From Sclerotinia nivalis (lineage: Eukaryota > Ascomycota > Leotiomycetes > Helotiales > Sclerotiniaceae), in the NCBI GenBank assembly GCA_029531795.1, contig JAPEIS010000012.1, positions 62,001 through 126,000 on the forward strand: a DNA stretch of 64,000 nucleotides, read 5' to 3'. The stretch's first letter is position 1. Each line of letters starts with the position of its first letter. Shown one piece after another: positions 47,801 to 57,889 of this stretch. The notes below the pieces were generated by a model. It was not told the origin of the DNA. It ran no database searches and worked only from the letters and a program-made list of their open reading frames with translations. Position numbers and translations under genes: made by a program.

Positions 47801-49483
47801 TCTGTGATCTATGGTACACCTGCGCCAATCCTTGATTCTGCTGCAAGCTCGGCTAGGGCAGTCTATCGCGACGCATTGTCGAGGGCATCTGATCACTACT
47901 CACAAGCAAAATCCGTTGTCTCAGCTCAAGCTTCAGGATCTCCAAAGCCCGTTCACCAGGAAATGTTTAGTTCTGTCGAATCCGCTTATTCCGATTCCGT
48001 TAATGCTGCTAGCTCTAGGCTTCAACTTGCACTTTCTGGGGCATCAACCGCTATTTATGGAGCCCCTACAGGTGCCATGGAATCTATCCGATCCGTAGCT
48101 GCATCCAGACTATCTGAAGGCCTAAAAGCTGCTTCTTCTCAGTACGATGCTGCAAAGAGTCACCTTGGCCCTGCACCTACCCCGGCGGCTCAACAGTTAC
48201 TTACTCAAGCTCAAAATCAATACTACGCTGGCGTTGGTTTAGCTCATGTTCGATACTCCGAGTTCCTTGAGGCAGCATCCTCAGCTGTTATGCCAGCTCA
48301 AACACCATTCCATGAAAGTGTTTATAATAGAGCCAGTGCCAGTATCGTAGGGACTTCTACTCAAGCATACCAAGCCGCTCTATCTCAAGCCTCACAAGAG
48401 TACTCCAGTGCTGTCGCAAAAGCTCAAGCCGGATTTGATAAAGTCATTAGTCAAGTCGCCAATGTTGCTAGTGATGCTATCCCCTCTGCAAAATTTACCG
48501 ATCTTGCATCCTCGCGTTTTGTTGAGGCTTCATCCAAAGCTTCTTCATCTTACGCCAGCCTTTCTTCTGAGATAGCTGAAAAGATGAAAGGAGTTACTTC
48601 TAGTAGCGAAACACCACTTCCTGAATCTATCGCTTCTGTCGCTAGCAAAAACTGGGAAGCTCTTATCACGAAAGCTAGTCATCAAGTCTATGGGTCCCCC
48701 ACACCATACTTTGTCACTGGCAACTTTCTTTCGAATGTTCAACAATATGCTGCGCAAGCTACTGACGGTGCAGCCTCTCAATACTCGGCTGTGCAGTCGC
48801 TTATTAATGAGCTGGTTTCTGGAAAGGAACCAGATTTCACCGAAAGCGTTTATAGTCGGTTGAGCTCCGCTTATTACACCGGTGCAAGCGATGCAGTATC
48901 TTCGGCTTCATCTTACGCGAGTCAGGCTTACGCGTCAGCTAGCTCGGTTGCCAACTCAATTTTCACCCCTCCCCCTGCAATCGAGGAGATTCTCGATGTC
49001 GCTTCCCATCATCTCGATGAGGCTGTTCAAGCTGCCAGTGTTCAGTTCTATGGTACTCAACCAGGATATTCGGATCAAGCTCGACTTTCGATTTCGAACG
49101 CCGCCGCTTCGGCTCAAAAAGCCATTTCCGAAGCAATCTACGGCACACCTACTGGAATTTACGAATCAGCAACCAAGGTTATCGCAGAGAACTACGAATC
49201 GGCCACTTCCGCGGCTGCAAATTCTTACTCGGCTGCTCAAGCAAAGGTTTCGGAAGCTATCTATGGCCACGAACAGGGAACTGTGGAGAGTGCGCAATCA
49301 AGATTAAATTCCGCAGTGGAGTCAGCACGGGCTAGATTAAATGAGCTCGCATCAAACGTGGGAGAGGGCGGAAACGAAGCACTCAGCAAAGCTAGTGAGG
49401 GAGTTGAACAGATGGCCAGTAGTGTGGGAAGCGTCGTTGGGGAGGCTACTCAGGCTGTGATTGGAAGAAAGGATGAATTGTGA
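44844..49483 (+). CDS. long Ala/Ser-rich repeat protein with one N-terminal membrane segment
   Basis: Exons 44844-45025, 45080-45784, 45832-47577 and 47794-49483 (1440 aa). All junctions are GT-AG and in frame; introns are 54, 47 and 216 bp. The N-terminus is polar with a Lys run from a GAR microsatellite, then a hydrophobic stretch (IIYTIFSLGTITRILTWYSI, then ITILLRC) fits a signal anchor. Residues about 110-300 (YGAPRVAQAQAYGQAKWEKT and more) form an amphipathic conserved domain, followed by a Ser-rich linker and a helical domain (residues 310-560). The C-terminal 850 residues repeat a degenerate unit, [IV]-[YI]-G-T-P-x-G-x-x-E-S, each followed by an Ala-rich helix (GTPQGSVES, GTSQGGIES, YGAPTGAMES, YGTPTGIYES, YGHEQGTVES). 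Fungal genomes list relatives under the misleading name 'transcription factor hoxa13'; I see no homeobox. Function unknown; a membrane-anchored surface or lipid-binding helical rod is conceivable. Confidence 0.85.
47603..47737. mobile_element. MITE-like element inside intron 3 of the repeat-protein gene
   Basis: Perfect 13 bp terminal inverted repeats CAATAGTCCGGAC (47603-47615) and GTCCGGACTATTG (47725-47737) bound a 135 bp non-coding element. It makes up most of the 216 bp intron; the other introns of the gene are about 50 bp. Target duplications are not evident. It is related at its ends to sequences at 29608 and 50073. Confidence 0.75.
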
Positions 49484-50072
49484 TAAAGTGGATCGCGATT
49501 AGAAGGACTATGATTATGGAGATGATCTAATGAATAATGAGGTAGGTTTGGCCGGTCGGGGAGGGTGGGGTGGTTTGATACCAAAAAATGGTGTATAGGG
49601 AGGTTTTCGTTTTCGTATGATGGGCCAAAGATGTACTACATTTCCTTCGGTTTTGCTGTGATATTGTTTACTAGTGGATATTTTTGGGTGGGGTTGATTG
49701 ATATGATACGAGATAAATGACATACAGTATACTATTTTACCCAAGGTCTTTATCAGATGATGAAAGATGTTTGATTCTTGAAATTTTTTAAAGATTGAAA
49801 CGTTTGTAACAACTCAATTCATTACATGTCTTTCGGAAGAGTAAATCTGAGAGCGGGAGATTCATATTTCATTCGTTCATCAGGCTCAGCCTCACTCAAT
49901 GGTCCCCACAATTTTACGCCAATGCAATTTTGACGCTACGAGCTGCTAACGACTCCTAAATTACCCGAAGGGGTAACCCCAGTGCAAATGACGTGATGTG
50001 ATCTTGGTGGTGATGGGATGCAATTTACTTTCATAGGCATCAGCGTGTAATAAGATCTAGTTATCTTCAGTT

Positions 50073-50304
50073 GTCCAATAGTTCGGACTAGCAGACTATA
50101 TGTGAGCTTTCAATATCTGAAGACGGTTCATAATTCGAGAGGAGTTCAATATTTTGAATGATTTGAATATTCCAATTGATTTGGAATATTCAAACTGATT
50201 GGAATATTCAAATCAATTGGAATATTTTTAAGGGTTTGGATATTCTAAATGATTCAATTGTTTGAGAGTCCTCTATTGTTGGATCGCAATCCGGAATGTT
50301 GGAC
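50073..50304. mobile_element. MITE-like element, copy 3, with internal foldback
   Basis: Ends are GTCCAATAGTTCGGAC and, reverse complemented from 50304, GTCCAACATTCCGGAT: 12 of 16 positions match. The interior contains a strong inverted repeat around 50165-50230 built from GGAATATTC and CAATTGATTTGG, so most of the element can fold on itself. Confidence 0.6.
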
Positions 50305-50496
50305 GCACTGGTCACCTTGCAGAATAGGTAATTTTTTCGTAGTTCTGAGTCGTAGTTAAACACCAACGACAATAAGTAAGCAATTCAGCTAAAATAGTGA
50401 GATTCCGTCAATCGACCGGTATACAATTAGGAGCTCGCTGATCCGTGGCTCGACTGACTACCCGGCGAGTCTGTTTAGCGCATTGTGCATTTGACC

Positions 50497-50504
50497 TATA
50501 TAAG
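50497..50504 (+). promoter_or_regulatory. TATA box of the Rds1-like gene
   Basis: TATATAAG, 118 bp before the ATG at 50622; the leader ends in a context CTTGTAAGATG. Confidence 0.55.
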
Positions 50505-50621
50505 AAGGTTTTCTTCACTTTGGAGTTAACACCAATCTCTATCACACTCTCATACATTGTTTCCTCACATAAAACTTTTATATCCAAGTCATTCAAGTCA
50601 TATATAGAAAGCTCTTGTAAG

Positions 50622-51689
50622 ATGCAGTCAGAATTCGTTCTTTTGTCTATGCTAGTCGCTGCGAGCCTCTCCGCTGCACTTCCAACAACTGTCAACATCT
50701 CGACTCCATCCACCGGTCCAATACCCAGCGAAACGGACTACTATAGTTCATATCGCGGTAAATCTGCACCATTTCCAGCAAATTACACAATACCTATCTT
50801 GCCAACAGAGAGTGGTCCACCTGGACCTGATGACCTTCTCTTTCAAAACCTTCTTGGAGCAGAATGGGCAGTGTTCTCTTTCTACCAGCAAGCTGTCGAA
50901 GCTCTGAATGTTACCTCATTCACATCCATCGGATTTTCTAATACTACCTACGATCGCATCCAAGAAATCCGCGATAATGAAGCTGGTCATCTTCGGATAT
51001 TCCAGGATTCAATATCTAACTCATCGATTAAACCCGGTCCCTGCAGCTATGATTTTGGCTGGAGCACCGCAGCAGAATTCCTTGAAATGCAAGTCTTGAT
51101 CGAAGTATCAAGTATGGCATTCGCCGCCGGACTCGTGCAGCAAGCAAAGATGAACATAACGAAAGGCGCCTTGATGGGAATTGGAGAAACCGAGACTCGT
51201 CACACCACGTGGGCTTTGATTTCAGTTTGGGGAGTTGATCCCTTTGCCGGGCCAATTGATACCAGTTTTCCATATGCAAATCAAATTTTAGACTCGACGA
51301 ATCGGTTCATTATCGATGGTTCATGTCCAAGTGCAAACCCTGAATACCCGTCTCCCAGTCAGCACTTGCCACAGTTACAAGCGCCGGGTGAAATTATTCC
51401 AGGAGGAAAGTTAACATTTGTTTACGAAGAAGGTAGCAAGGGGAGTCAAATGCCAATTTTTCAAGAAGAAAAAGATTATTATGCTGTTTTCTTCCACGGG
51501 TTGGAGATTATTTCGGTTCCATACGATGTCGCTACGAATAGCACAATTTTCCCTCCCAATCTTGAACTGAAGGGTATAATCTTGGCAGTTATTTCTGATG
51601 AGCTGGATGCACCCACGGAAGAGTCCGTTGTTGCTGGCCCTGCGTTCATCTTGGAGCAACCGGCGATACTTGCTGCCAGTGGTCTGTAA
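50622..51689 (+). CDS. secreted ferritin-like protein, Rds1 family
   Basis: Single exon, 355 aa. Residues 1-20 (MQSEFVLLSMLVAASLSAAL) form a clear signal peptide, so the ATG at 50622 is preferred over any upstream in-frame codon. A ferritin-like four-helix domain covers about residues 70-225. It starts at DDLLFQNLLGAEWAVFSFYQ, with two E-x-x-H motifs, RDNEAGHLRIF and GETETRHTTW, that could hold a di-metal site. The C-terminal part (from about 235) is a beta-rich domain seen in the family. Relatives include fission yeast Rds1, whose transcript responds to nutrient and stress signals; biochemical activity is not established. Multiple N-x-[ST] sites fit secretion. Confidence 0.9.
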   Translation: MQSEFVLLSMLVAASLSAALPTTVNISTPSTGPIPSETDYYSSYRGKSAPFPANYTIPILPTESGPPGPDDLLFQNLLGAEWAVFSFYQQAVEALNVTSFTSIGFSNTTYDRIQEIRDNEAGHLRIFQDSISNSSIKPGPCSYDFGWSTAAEFLEMQVLIEVSSMAFAAGLVQQAKMNITKGALMGIGETETRHTTWALISVWGVDPFAGPIDTSFPYANQILDSTNRFIIDGSCPSANPEYPSPSQHLPQLQAPGEIIPGGKLTFVYEEGSKGSQMPIFQEEKDYYAVFFHGLEIISVPYDVATNSTIFPPNLELKGIILAVISDELDAPTEESVVAGPAFILEQPAILAASGL

Positions 51690-52486
51690 AGACTCACAGG
51701 GGATATCCAGGTACTGGATATGAGAATTTGGTTAAAAATTGTCAGAATCTCCATTCATTGCATGTATTTTTGGACGGTGTATGGTGATGCCTGTATGGGG
51801 GTGATGTTTTAAGATAGAGTGAAGTTCTTCGGAATTATTTAGCCTCATAATGCAATCTGGTTAAAATTCTTATTCAAGGTGATCCCTTTCCTGGTCTCAC
51901 ATATAGTCCACACCACTGTCTTCAGCAATGCAGAGTTTCCTTTTTCAAAGAAGTCGTCGAACCTTGGGTGTGGTTGCAGACCCATCAATCAAAGAAAAGC
52001 TAGTTGTGAGTTTCAGGGGACAATAAATTATCTACACATTGTGATTCGAAAGAGAGGTTAGCTTTTGGACTCGCGAATTCATAGATAACAAATGAGTGAT
52101 ATTTCTAGGGTCATTGTCCATCGCATATCCTGACAAAAGAGCCATCAGGTACCGTTTATATTCGGCTCTGGTCCAAGATCAATATTAACATAGAATAGCT
52201 CACTTGATATTTCTGACACACCATGCCATTCTTTATGCACAACCTTGGTGAAAATGGCAGACTGCTTAAGGGGATGGAAACGATGTATACCACAAAAAAA
52301 TATAAAAAAGGAATGCGATCAATGAGCAGAACTGTTCCAGCGAGCTTATCATCATTGTTCTAAACTCTCCGAAAAAAAACCACGCTGAGTACCAGGTTGG
52401 GAGCGAATCATGATTGCAAATCCATTTAACCAGTCTCTGCCGGCTTGATTGATAATTTTCCAAGTCCTGGATCACTACAGTTTCTC
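51690..52486. other. intergenic region between convergent genes
   Basis: 3' flanks of the Rds1-like gene (+) and the small myristoylation-site gene (-). No gene or repeat is visible. Confidence 0.5.
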
Positions 52487-52889
52487 CTATATATGTTCGG
52501 TTTTTTGACTATGGGTGTCGTCTGAGCCGTTCGTCTTCATTCTTGGATCTCGCCAGCTATTCCCGCAAACCTCGTTGTTAGCCAACACGTACAAGTAAAT
52601 AGTTGATCTAGTCAAGCTTTCTAGGAGGAAGCTAGACTTACACCGGTCTCCCAGCACAATCAAAGGTTAGGCCCTCAATACCACTCGGTGTTTCCCTTCT
52701 TCCTAATTGGAAACGATTTCCGTTTTTGTGCCCTTCATCCCCGCTCCCTCCTCTCCCACTCCTTGTACTAATGTGTGTATGTTGCGAACTCATAATAATG
52801 GCTTTCCGAGGTCCAAGGTTCTCCCAATTCCCAGGAACAGGAGGGGGTGCAACCATCTCTGCCTCTAGACGGGTAAAGCAATTACCCAT
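52487..52889 (-). CDS. small protein with N-terminal myristoylation/palmitoylation signal
   Basis: Exons 52889-52642 and 52556-52487 (105 aa); intron 85 bp, GTAAGT...AATAG with branch GCTAAC. Start chosen at the Met of MGNCFTRLEAE because Gly2, Cys4 and the following small residues form a classic dual acylation signal; an upstream in-frame Met at 52931 would hide it. The rest is hydrophilic, with P-P-P-V-P-G-N-W, an Arg/Gly/Ser patch (STRSGRGGSGDEGHKNG) and the end GLTFDCAGRPVWRDPRMK. No domain is recognised. Probably peripheral on the plasma membrane (inference). Confidence 0.6.
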
Positions 52890-53814
52890 CGTGAATAAGC
52901 AACTCGCAGAGGAGTGACTTGTTGAATTCAATGGCTATCAAAGACATCAATAGGTACTCTGTTCGTTGTTCACTGCACAATCAAAGATGCTGAGTATGTT
53001 TCTACACGAAAAGCAAAGACGACGAGATTTCGGGACACGACACTTAACCACGAGGCATTAAACAGCACGAATCACTGACTCGATGTACGACATACCTTCG
53101 TACGCATATCTTAATTATTAGGTCTACGCCAGCAGCCAAAAGTTAGAAGCGGATCAGAAGAAACAAAAGAAACATAGTGATCGTCAAATCCTGCAGGTAA
53201 ATTTTGATGTATCACGCTCTAAAACTGCGAATGGGTATATCATAGCGACATCCATTTCAAGACTCCAAAAAATACCTTAAAGACGATATCATTATTCGAC
53301 CACTGTTCTGGATGAGTTCTTATGAGTCAAGAAATTTATCCACCGCCAGGTTTCAATCCATGAAATGGAATAAACAATTAAACATTTTCTATATATAAAG
53401 GTTTTGGTGAGATTGTAAGATCTTAGGATTCTGCTGCCCTGGAAATACAGGGTTTATAGGCCTGCATCGGGTCATCAAAGCTTAACTTTAAATCCTACCC
53501 CTTCATCCCATGAGGCGACTTTCAGCATCTCAAGGTGAGTATTTCATCATGAAGGATTATTTCTGCGCCCCAAACATCATACAAATTTCGGCTTAATCGT
53601 GCGAAAGAATCCTATTGTAACGTAGTCGTACCACATCCTGCCTAAAGCTTTCAGCTCTGAGGATATACATAAGATGGATAGCTTTCTCAGTCAAAAGCTA
53701 TGGACCTGTTGGACGATCGTTTTAAGACAATTCAACACATATCCATTGCCTGACCGAGGGTAAAAACTCGTATCAGCTAGAAGGATTTGATTGAGAAAGC
53801 TACGATATATCGCT
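52890..53814. other. divergent intergenic region
   Basis: Promoter side of the two flanking small genes; no further feature seen. Confidence 0.5.
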
Positions 53815-54327
53815 ATGTCGAACCTAATACTCCTCCAAGTGCCTCATTCACCTGGCCCAAAACACAACCGGAGTTCCTCGGTCTACAGTCGTAACTCTTG
53901 TGATTCGAACTTTTCAGCCTATACTGGAACCACACTTGTTGCAGAAACATGCCCCACCATACTTCGAACTCTAGAATCACGATTGAGCTGTGCAGGCCCT
54001 TGTGATGGAACAGTATTCTACATTTACGATAAACCATTACCCCCCTTGCCCCAAGAAGCTCTTGTGCAGAAACAAAAGCCTTTGCCTCCATTGTAAGTTC
54101 ATCCAGACGTATTTAGATGTTTGATATTGTAGCATGCTAATCTGACACCAACTAGGCCCCTAAATATTTCTCGTCGCAGATCTCATCATAACATAAGAAG
54201 TCCAATTTCGGAACCTGAGAATCATATTATATATTACGATGAGAAAGAGGTTTATGTCCACAACCCATTTAGCGATGAGAAAGTGGTGATGATAGAAAGT
54301 TGGGATGACAAGAAAAAAGTTTTATGA
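53815..54327 (+). CDS. small Pro/Ser-rich protein, function unknown
   Basis: Exons 53815-54092 and 54156-54327 (149 aa); intron 63 bp, GTAAGT...ACTAG. Start at MSNLILLQVPHSPGPK; the upstream codons in frame lack another ATG. It contains HNRSSSVYSRNSCDSNFSAY, two proline motifs of the SH3-ligand type (KPLPPLPQEAL and QKQKPLPPLPL, the latter spanning the splice junction), and an acidic/aromatic tail (EKEVYVHNPFSDEKVV). No catalytic domain, signal peptide or membrane segment. Possibly an adaptor or signalling substrate; that is inference only. Confidence 0.6.
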
Positions 54328-55053
54328 AAAGCTCAATCGATACAACATGGTGGTTGCGGATGTGGGATCACGACTGAGTGGCCGAAGGACTTTAATGTAT
54401 ATAATTCGGAGGCGGGGTACATGGTCTCTATAAGGGAGGGCTCTGAGGGTGAAATTCAGGATTTCGAATTTCGAGCGGTTTTCTCAACATATACCCTTTC
54501 GATGTTGGGTCTGCGGGGTGGTATACTTGGAGCACTAATTGCCTTTTAAAAGGAGGAGGATTGTTTGGATGGAAAGGTTGTTCGCTAGGTTCTTCATTTC
54601 CTGAACCTTGTATGAAAACTATCCCGCATTTTTCATCAATTGATCATTATCTTTTGTTTTAAATACTTTCCATTCTACGTACACCCAGCCTCATTACTAT
54701 TAATTGTCTTACTCTTTAGAAGCTGGGAGAAAAATCCATCTATGAACTTATCTCCCTAATTTCTCCACTCTCCTCTACGGTCTCCATCACCACTTTGAAC
54801 AGTCTTTCCACTAGACTGCGAATCAGAAACCTTGCTTTTTACGCTCTGAATCGAATTAACATGACGCACTTCCCCCTTCATCCTTCTAATGCTCACACTT
54901 ACACCAAGTGTAGGCGTCTTGGGTAGATCACTAATCCTCGACGCTTCTAGCGTTGATGGAGAATCAAACATCCTTCAATAAACTCTCTCGAATAAAATCC
55001 TGGCCCTGTGTTGGTGGTTTCAAGCTGTCAGTTTGCTCTTGCTGCTCAATGAA
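54328..55053. other. region downstream of the membrane-protein gene with coding-like relics
   Basis: On the minus strand, directly after the stop of the next gene (55054-55056), the same frame stays open for 29 codons (F-I-E-Q-Q-E-Q-T-D-S-L-K-P-P). A second frame (54756-54971) then reads SPSTLEASRISDLPKTPTLG and more. This looks like a former C-terminal extension; see findings. Confidence 0.4.
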
Positions 55054-56444
55054 TCATTCTGCGGTGGTGCGAACAGACCGATCAGGTTTAGGGAATACCA
55101 TTTTGAAGCCCTGAGGCCGAAGCAGAGATTCCTCGCGAGCGATCGTACTCCGCACATCATCTGTCCATGCATTATCTTTTCCGGTATTCACTATTGACTC
55201 AATCCGATTTAATGCCTTATCTTTCAACCCCACGTCAATGTATTGATTATGTTCAAGTGATGCCATTTGTCTGTTTGTTGTGGTTGATTTAAAGGCAAGC
55301 GAAACACCGGGAATCGGAATCCTTGGACTTCCCATCGGCATCATACTTGTTGGTGAATTTAGCTGTTTCCCTTGCGGTATCTTTTCATCTCTATCTCCAG
55401 ACGTCTGTAAAGTAATTGGACTACCGGGGAAAGGCGATACTCCATCTTTGACTTCGAACTGCAACCGAGATTTGAGACTTGATGCTTTCGGAGGGTTTTG
55501 AGGATTCCATGCTAGATATTTTTGTTTCATTTTCGGTTCATATCTATGACTGGCTTGTCCCTTTTGCATTTCTTTTGTATATGAATCGTGCGAGCTCAAT
55601 GATGAAGCCGTGGAAGTCGATTTCTTGCGTTGTGGCTCATGCACACCTTTCCGAGGGTATTCTCCTTCATCTTTTCCCGGTCTTGGAATTGATGATTCTC
55701 CGACATGGTGGTTTTGCTGTTCTTCATTTATGTCTTTTCTCTGTTGTTCAAATTTCTTCTTCCTGTATCTGACAATACACCAGAAAACAAGCATTGTCAG
55801 CAGCGTTAAAGCGATTATGCTCCCTACTATAGCTACAGCTGCCTGTGTCGCGGTAATGGTGGCGTTCTGCGATTCTTGGGCCTCTTCATTCGCTGCCCAA
55901 ATCTTCTTAGCTAGGGAATACGGACAAAAAAATAAGTTGTGAGGGAAAAGCTGATGGCTGCAGTGGCTCCCGCCTTTGAAACTTCTTGCTGTAAGATTCA
56001 ACGTTAACAACCCTGTTTCGACCAATTTAGCGCCCTGGCGCCGTTTTATTAATACTTTTTCTTAAAATTTATCCCACTTACCTGCAATAGACTGGCAGTG
56101 AATTGTATACTTGATATCGCTGAACTTGCTCTGCTCTTCACACTTGATGAGCTTTTCGAAGCAGCAGCAATCAATTGACTAGCGCTGTTGTATGCTTGGT
56201 TTACAGAATCCGAAGCTGATTGCGATGCTTGTTGGGCCGCCTCCGATGCAGAATGGCGTGCTTGCCGAACAGATTGTGAGGCTTGTTGGAATGCTTGTTG
56301 AGAAGCCTGTGATGCACTTTGTTCTGCCTGAGAACAATCTTCCGAATTGGCTTGCCGACGGAAAATTGGTGTTGGAGTGACGATAACATCATGAGCGGTC
56401 CATGAGATAGTCTCCGTCAAACGGAAAAGGTAGGTTTGATCCAT
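55054..56444 (-). CDS. single-pass membrane protein with Gln/Ser/Ala-rich ectodomain
   Basis: Proposed exons 56444-56082 and 55950-55054 (419 aa). The first ends at TTGCAG|GTAAGT; the acceptor at 55951 is the only AG giving a continuous frame, but the joined residues look unnatural, so the intron end is uncertain. Residues 34-110 are low complexity (QSASQASQQAFQQASQSVRQ, then S-A-S-E-A-A-Q-Q), preceded by R-R-Q, a possible Kex2-type site. The membrane segment is AAVAIVGSIIALTLLTMLVF, followed by the basic R-Y-R-K-K-K. The cytosolic part is polar, with SPFPGSPITLQTSG and PMGSPRIPIPGVSLAF, motifs common in fungal proteins of this shape. The layout recalls wall-stress sensor-like proteins (Mid2/Wsc type), yet no WSC domain or clear signal peptide is present. 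Function unknown. Confidence 0.6.
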
Positions 56445-57365
56445 TTTCAGAGAAGAATGTTATCTTGTTTGCCACTGGGGCAGATATTTTGACTAGACGA
56501 TCTATAATTTTCGTGCAGCTTTGGCTGACAGGTTCATGGCGAAATGAAGATCAGTGCTGCTTCCAAGCTACTGAGTCCTCGAATCTTTAAGGGACAATAA
56601 CCTGCGCTACAACCTGGACTATAATGGAATGGTGGACTTCCATATCAATCAGCCTAGGAACAAATATGAATGAGATCTTAATGTACATCTATGCAGGCGA
56701 ATTGGCAAATGCTAGCATTGGCACGTCCGTAACCTGATGCACTGAATGAAGGATCATCAGACGATCAAATCTCAGTTCAATCTCAATAAGGGTATATCAA
56801 TGTCTAAAAGTTTTAATTGCTCTCCAAAAACACTTTTAAATAAAGCGAATTGAAGCTCCTTTCGTTGCAGGTTCCAAGTGAACCCTTAATTTATGCAGTC
56901 GGATCCCCATATGACAATATGACCAACACATTTCGATACCTCAACTCTGAAGTATGTTTAAATTGTAACTGAACATGAAAATTAAAAGAATGCGTTTTGT
57001 TCTGAGAACTTCATGAATATCTAGTTGCAGCTCGTCACATTTTTGGGGAAAATGGTGAACTTTCTGTGGTAAGAAAGCAATTCCCATGATCTGAAACAAT
57101 CACCCATATAAGCTCGAGCACAGTAATTCAGACTGTCCTCTGGTGCATCATATGCCTCAAAGCAGACGTTAACTTTTCATAAGCCCATGAATTTAACCTT
57201 TACAAATTTTTACAAACGTTTACACCAACTTTCCTTTTAACGCCTTCTCAGTGTCCCCTTGACCCCGGGCTAACCATGCCGTTAAAAACTTCTTCTGATC
57301 TCCCTTCCCTTGGTAGTTCCCTTTCCCTAGATTTTTTTCCCGTACTACACCACACTTCAAAGATT
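56445..57365. other. intergenic region
   Basis: 5' flank of the membrane-protein gene and 3' flank of the next gene, both on the minus strand. No gene, repeat or RNA feature seen. Confidence 0.5.
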
Positions 57366-57889
57366 TCAAACTTCAGTCGCATGTGACCATTCGTCCTCCA
57401 ATTCCTTCAATCTTCCTAAGAATTCCGTCCATGACTCCTTCGTTACATCGGAATCAAATTGAATCGTAATGTTCTCACTTCTTCCATCGTTAACTCTCCC
57501 ACCCATAGCATCTGGTGAATCGATTCCACATTTCTTCAGCGCAAACGTGTTTCCAAATGCAGCCTCAACTTGATTGATGGCACGAGTAACGTCCTCTAAG
57601 GTTTTGAATGCCTAAGAATGATAAGCAGGTGAACGACCATAAGTGAGACAATGAAAAGACTTACAAAGATACGATTTGGACAATCCCCTCGAGCCTCGCC
57701 ATTCTTGAGCACGGTGACCCTTAGATGCCATATCGGCGCTGTTACCTCCGAATTTTGCTTCCAAAGTGTATGAGCACCCGCGTTTTCGTGGGGAAAGGTA
57801 ACCTTTTGTCCGTTACCATTTAACTCAATAGAGCCGTTATCACTGGTATTCATAATATCTGAGTAGCCTCTCATTGGTGCTGGACGCAT
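57366..57889 (-). CDS. hypothetical protein, 156 aa
   Basis: Exons 57889-57665 and 57611-57366; intron 53 bp, GTAAGT...TCTTAG, phase 0. The N-terminal half (GSIELNGNGQKVTFPHENAG, then TAPIWHLRVTVLKNG) looks like beta strands; the C-terminal half (AFKTLEDVTRAINQVEAAFG, then KESWTEFLGRLKELEDEW) is predicted helical. No signal peptide or membrane segment. I do not recognise a family. Codon use, splice signals and uninterrupted frame support a real gene. Confidence 0.65.

Larger units (their letters stand above)
49484..50621. other. intergenic region, with a MITE-like element
   Basis: 3' flank of the repeat-protein gene and promoter of the Rds1-like gene. It holds the inverted-repeat element 50073-50304 and a TATA box at 50497-50504. 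Nothing else is visible. Confidence 0.5.

Noticed and set aside
48882..49307. 141-codon frame inside exon 4 of the repeat-protein gene
   Set aside because: Alternative frame of a low-complexity coding exon; Arg/Leu-rich composition typical of a shadow frame.
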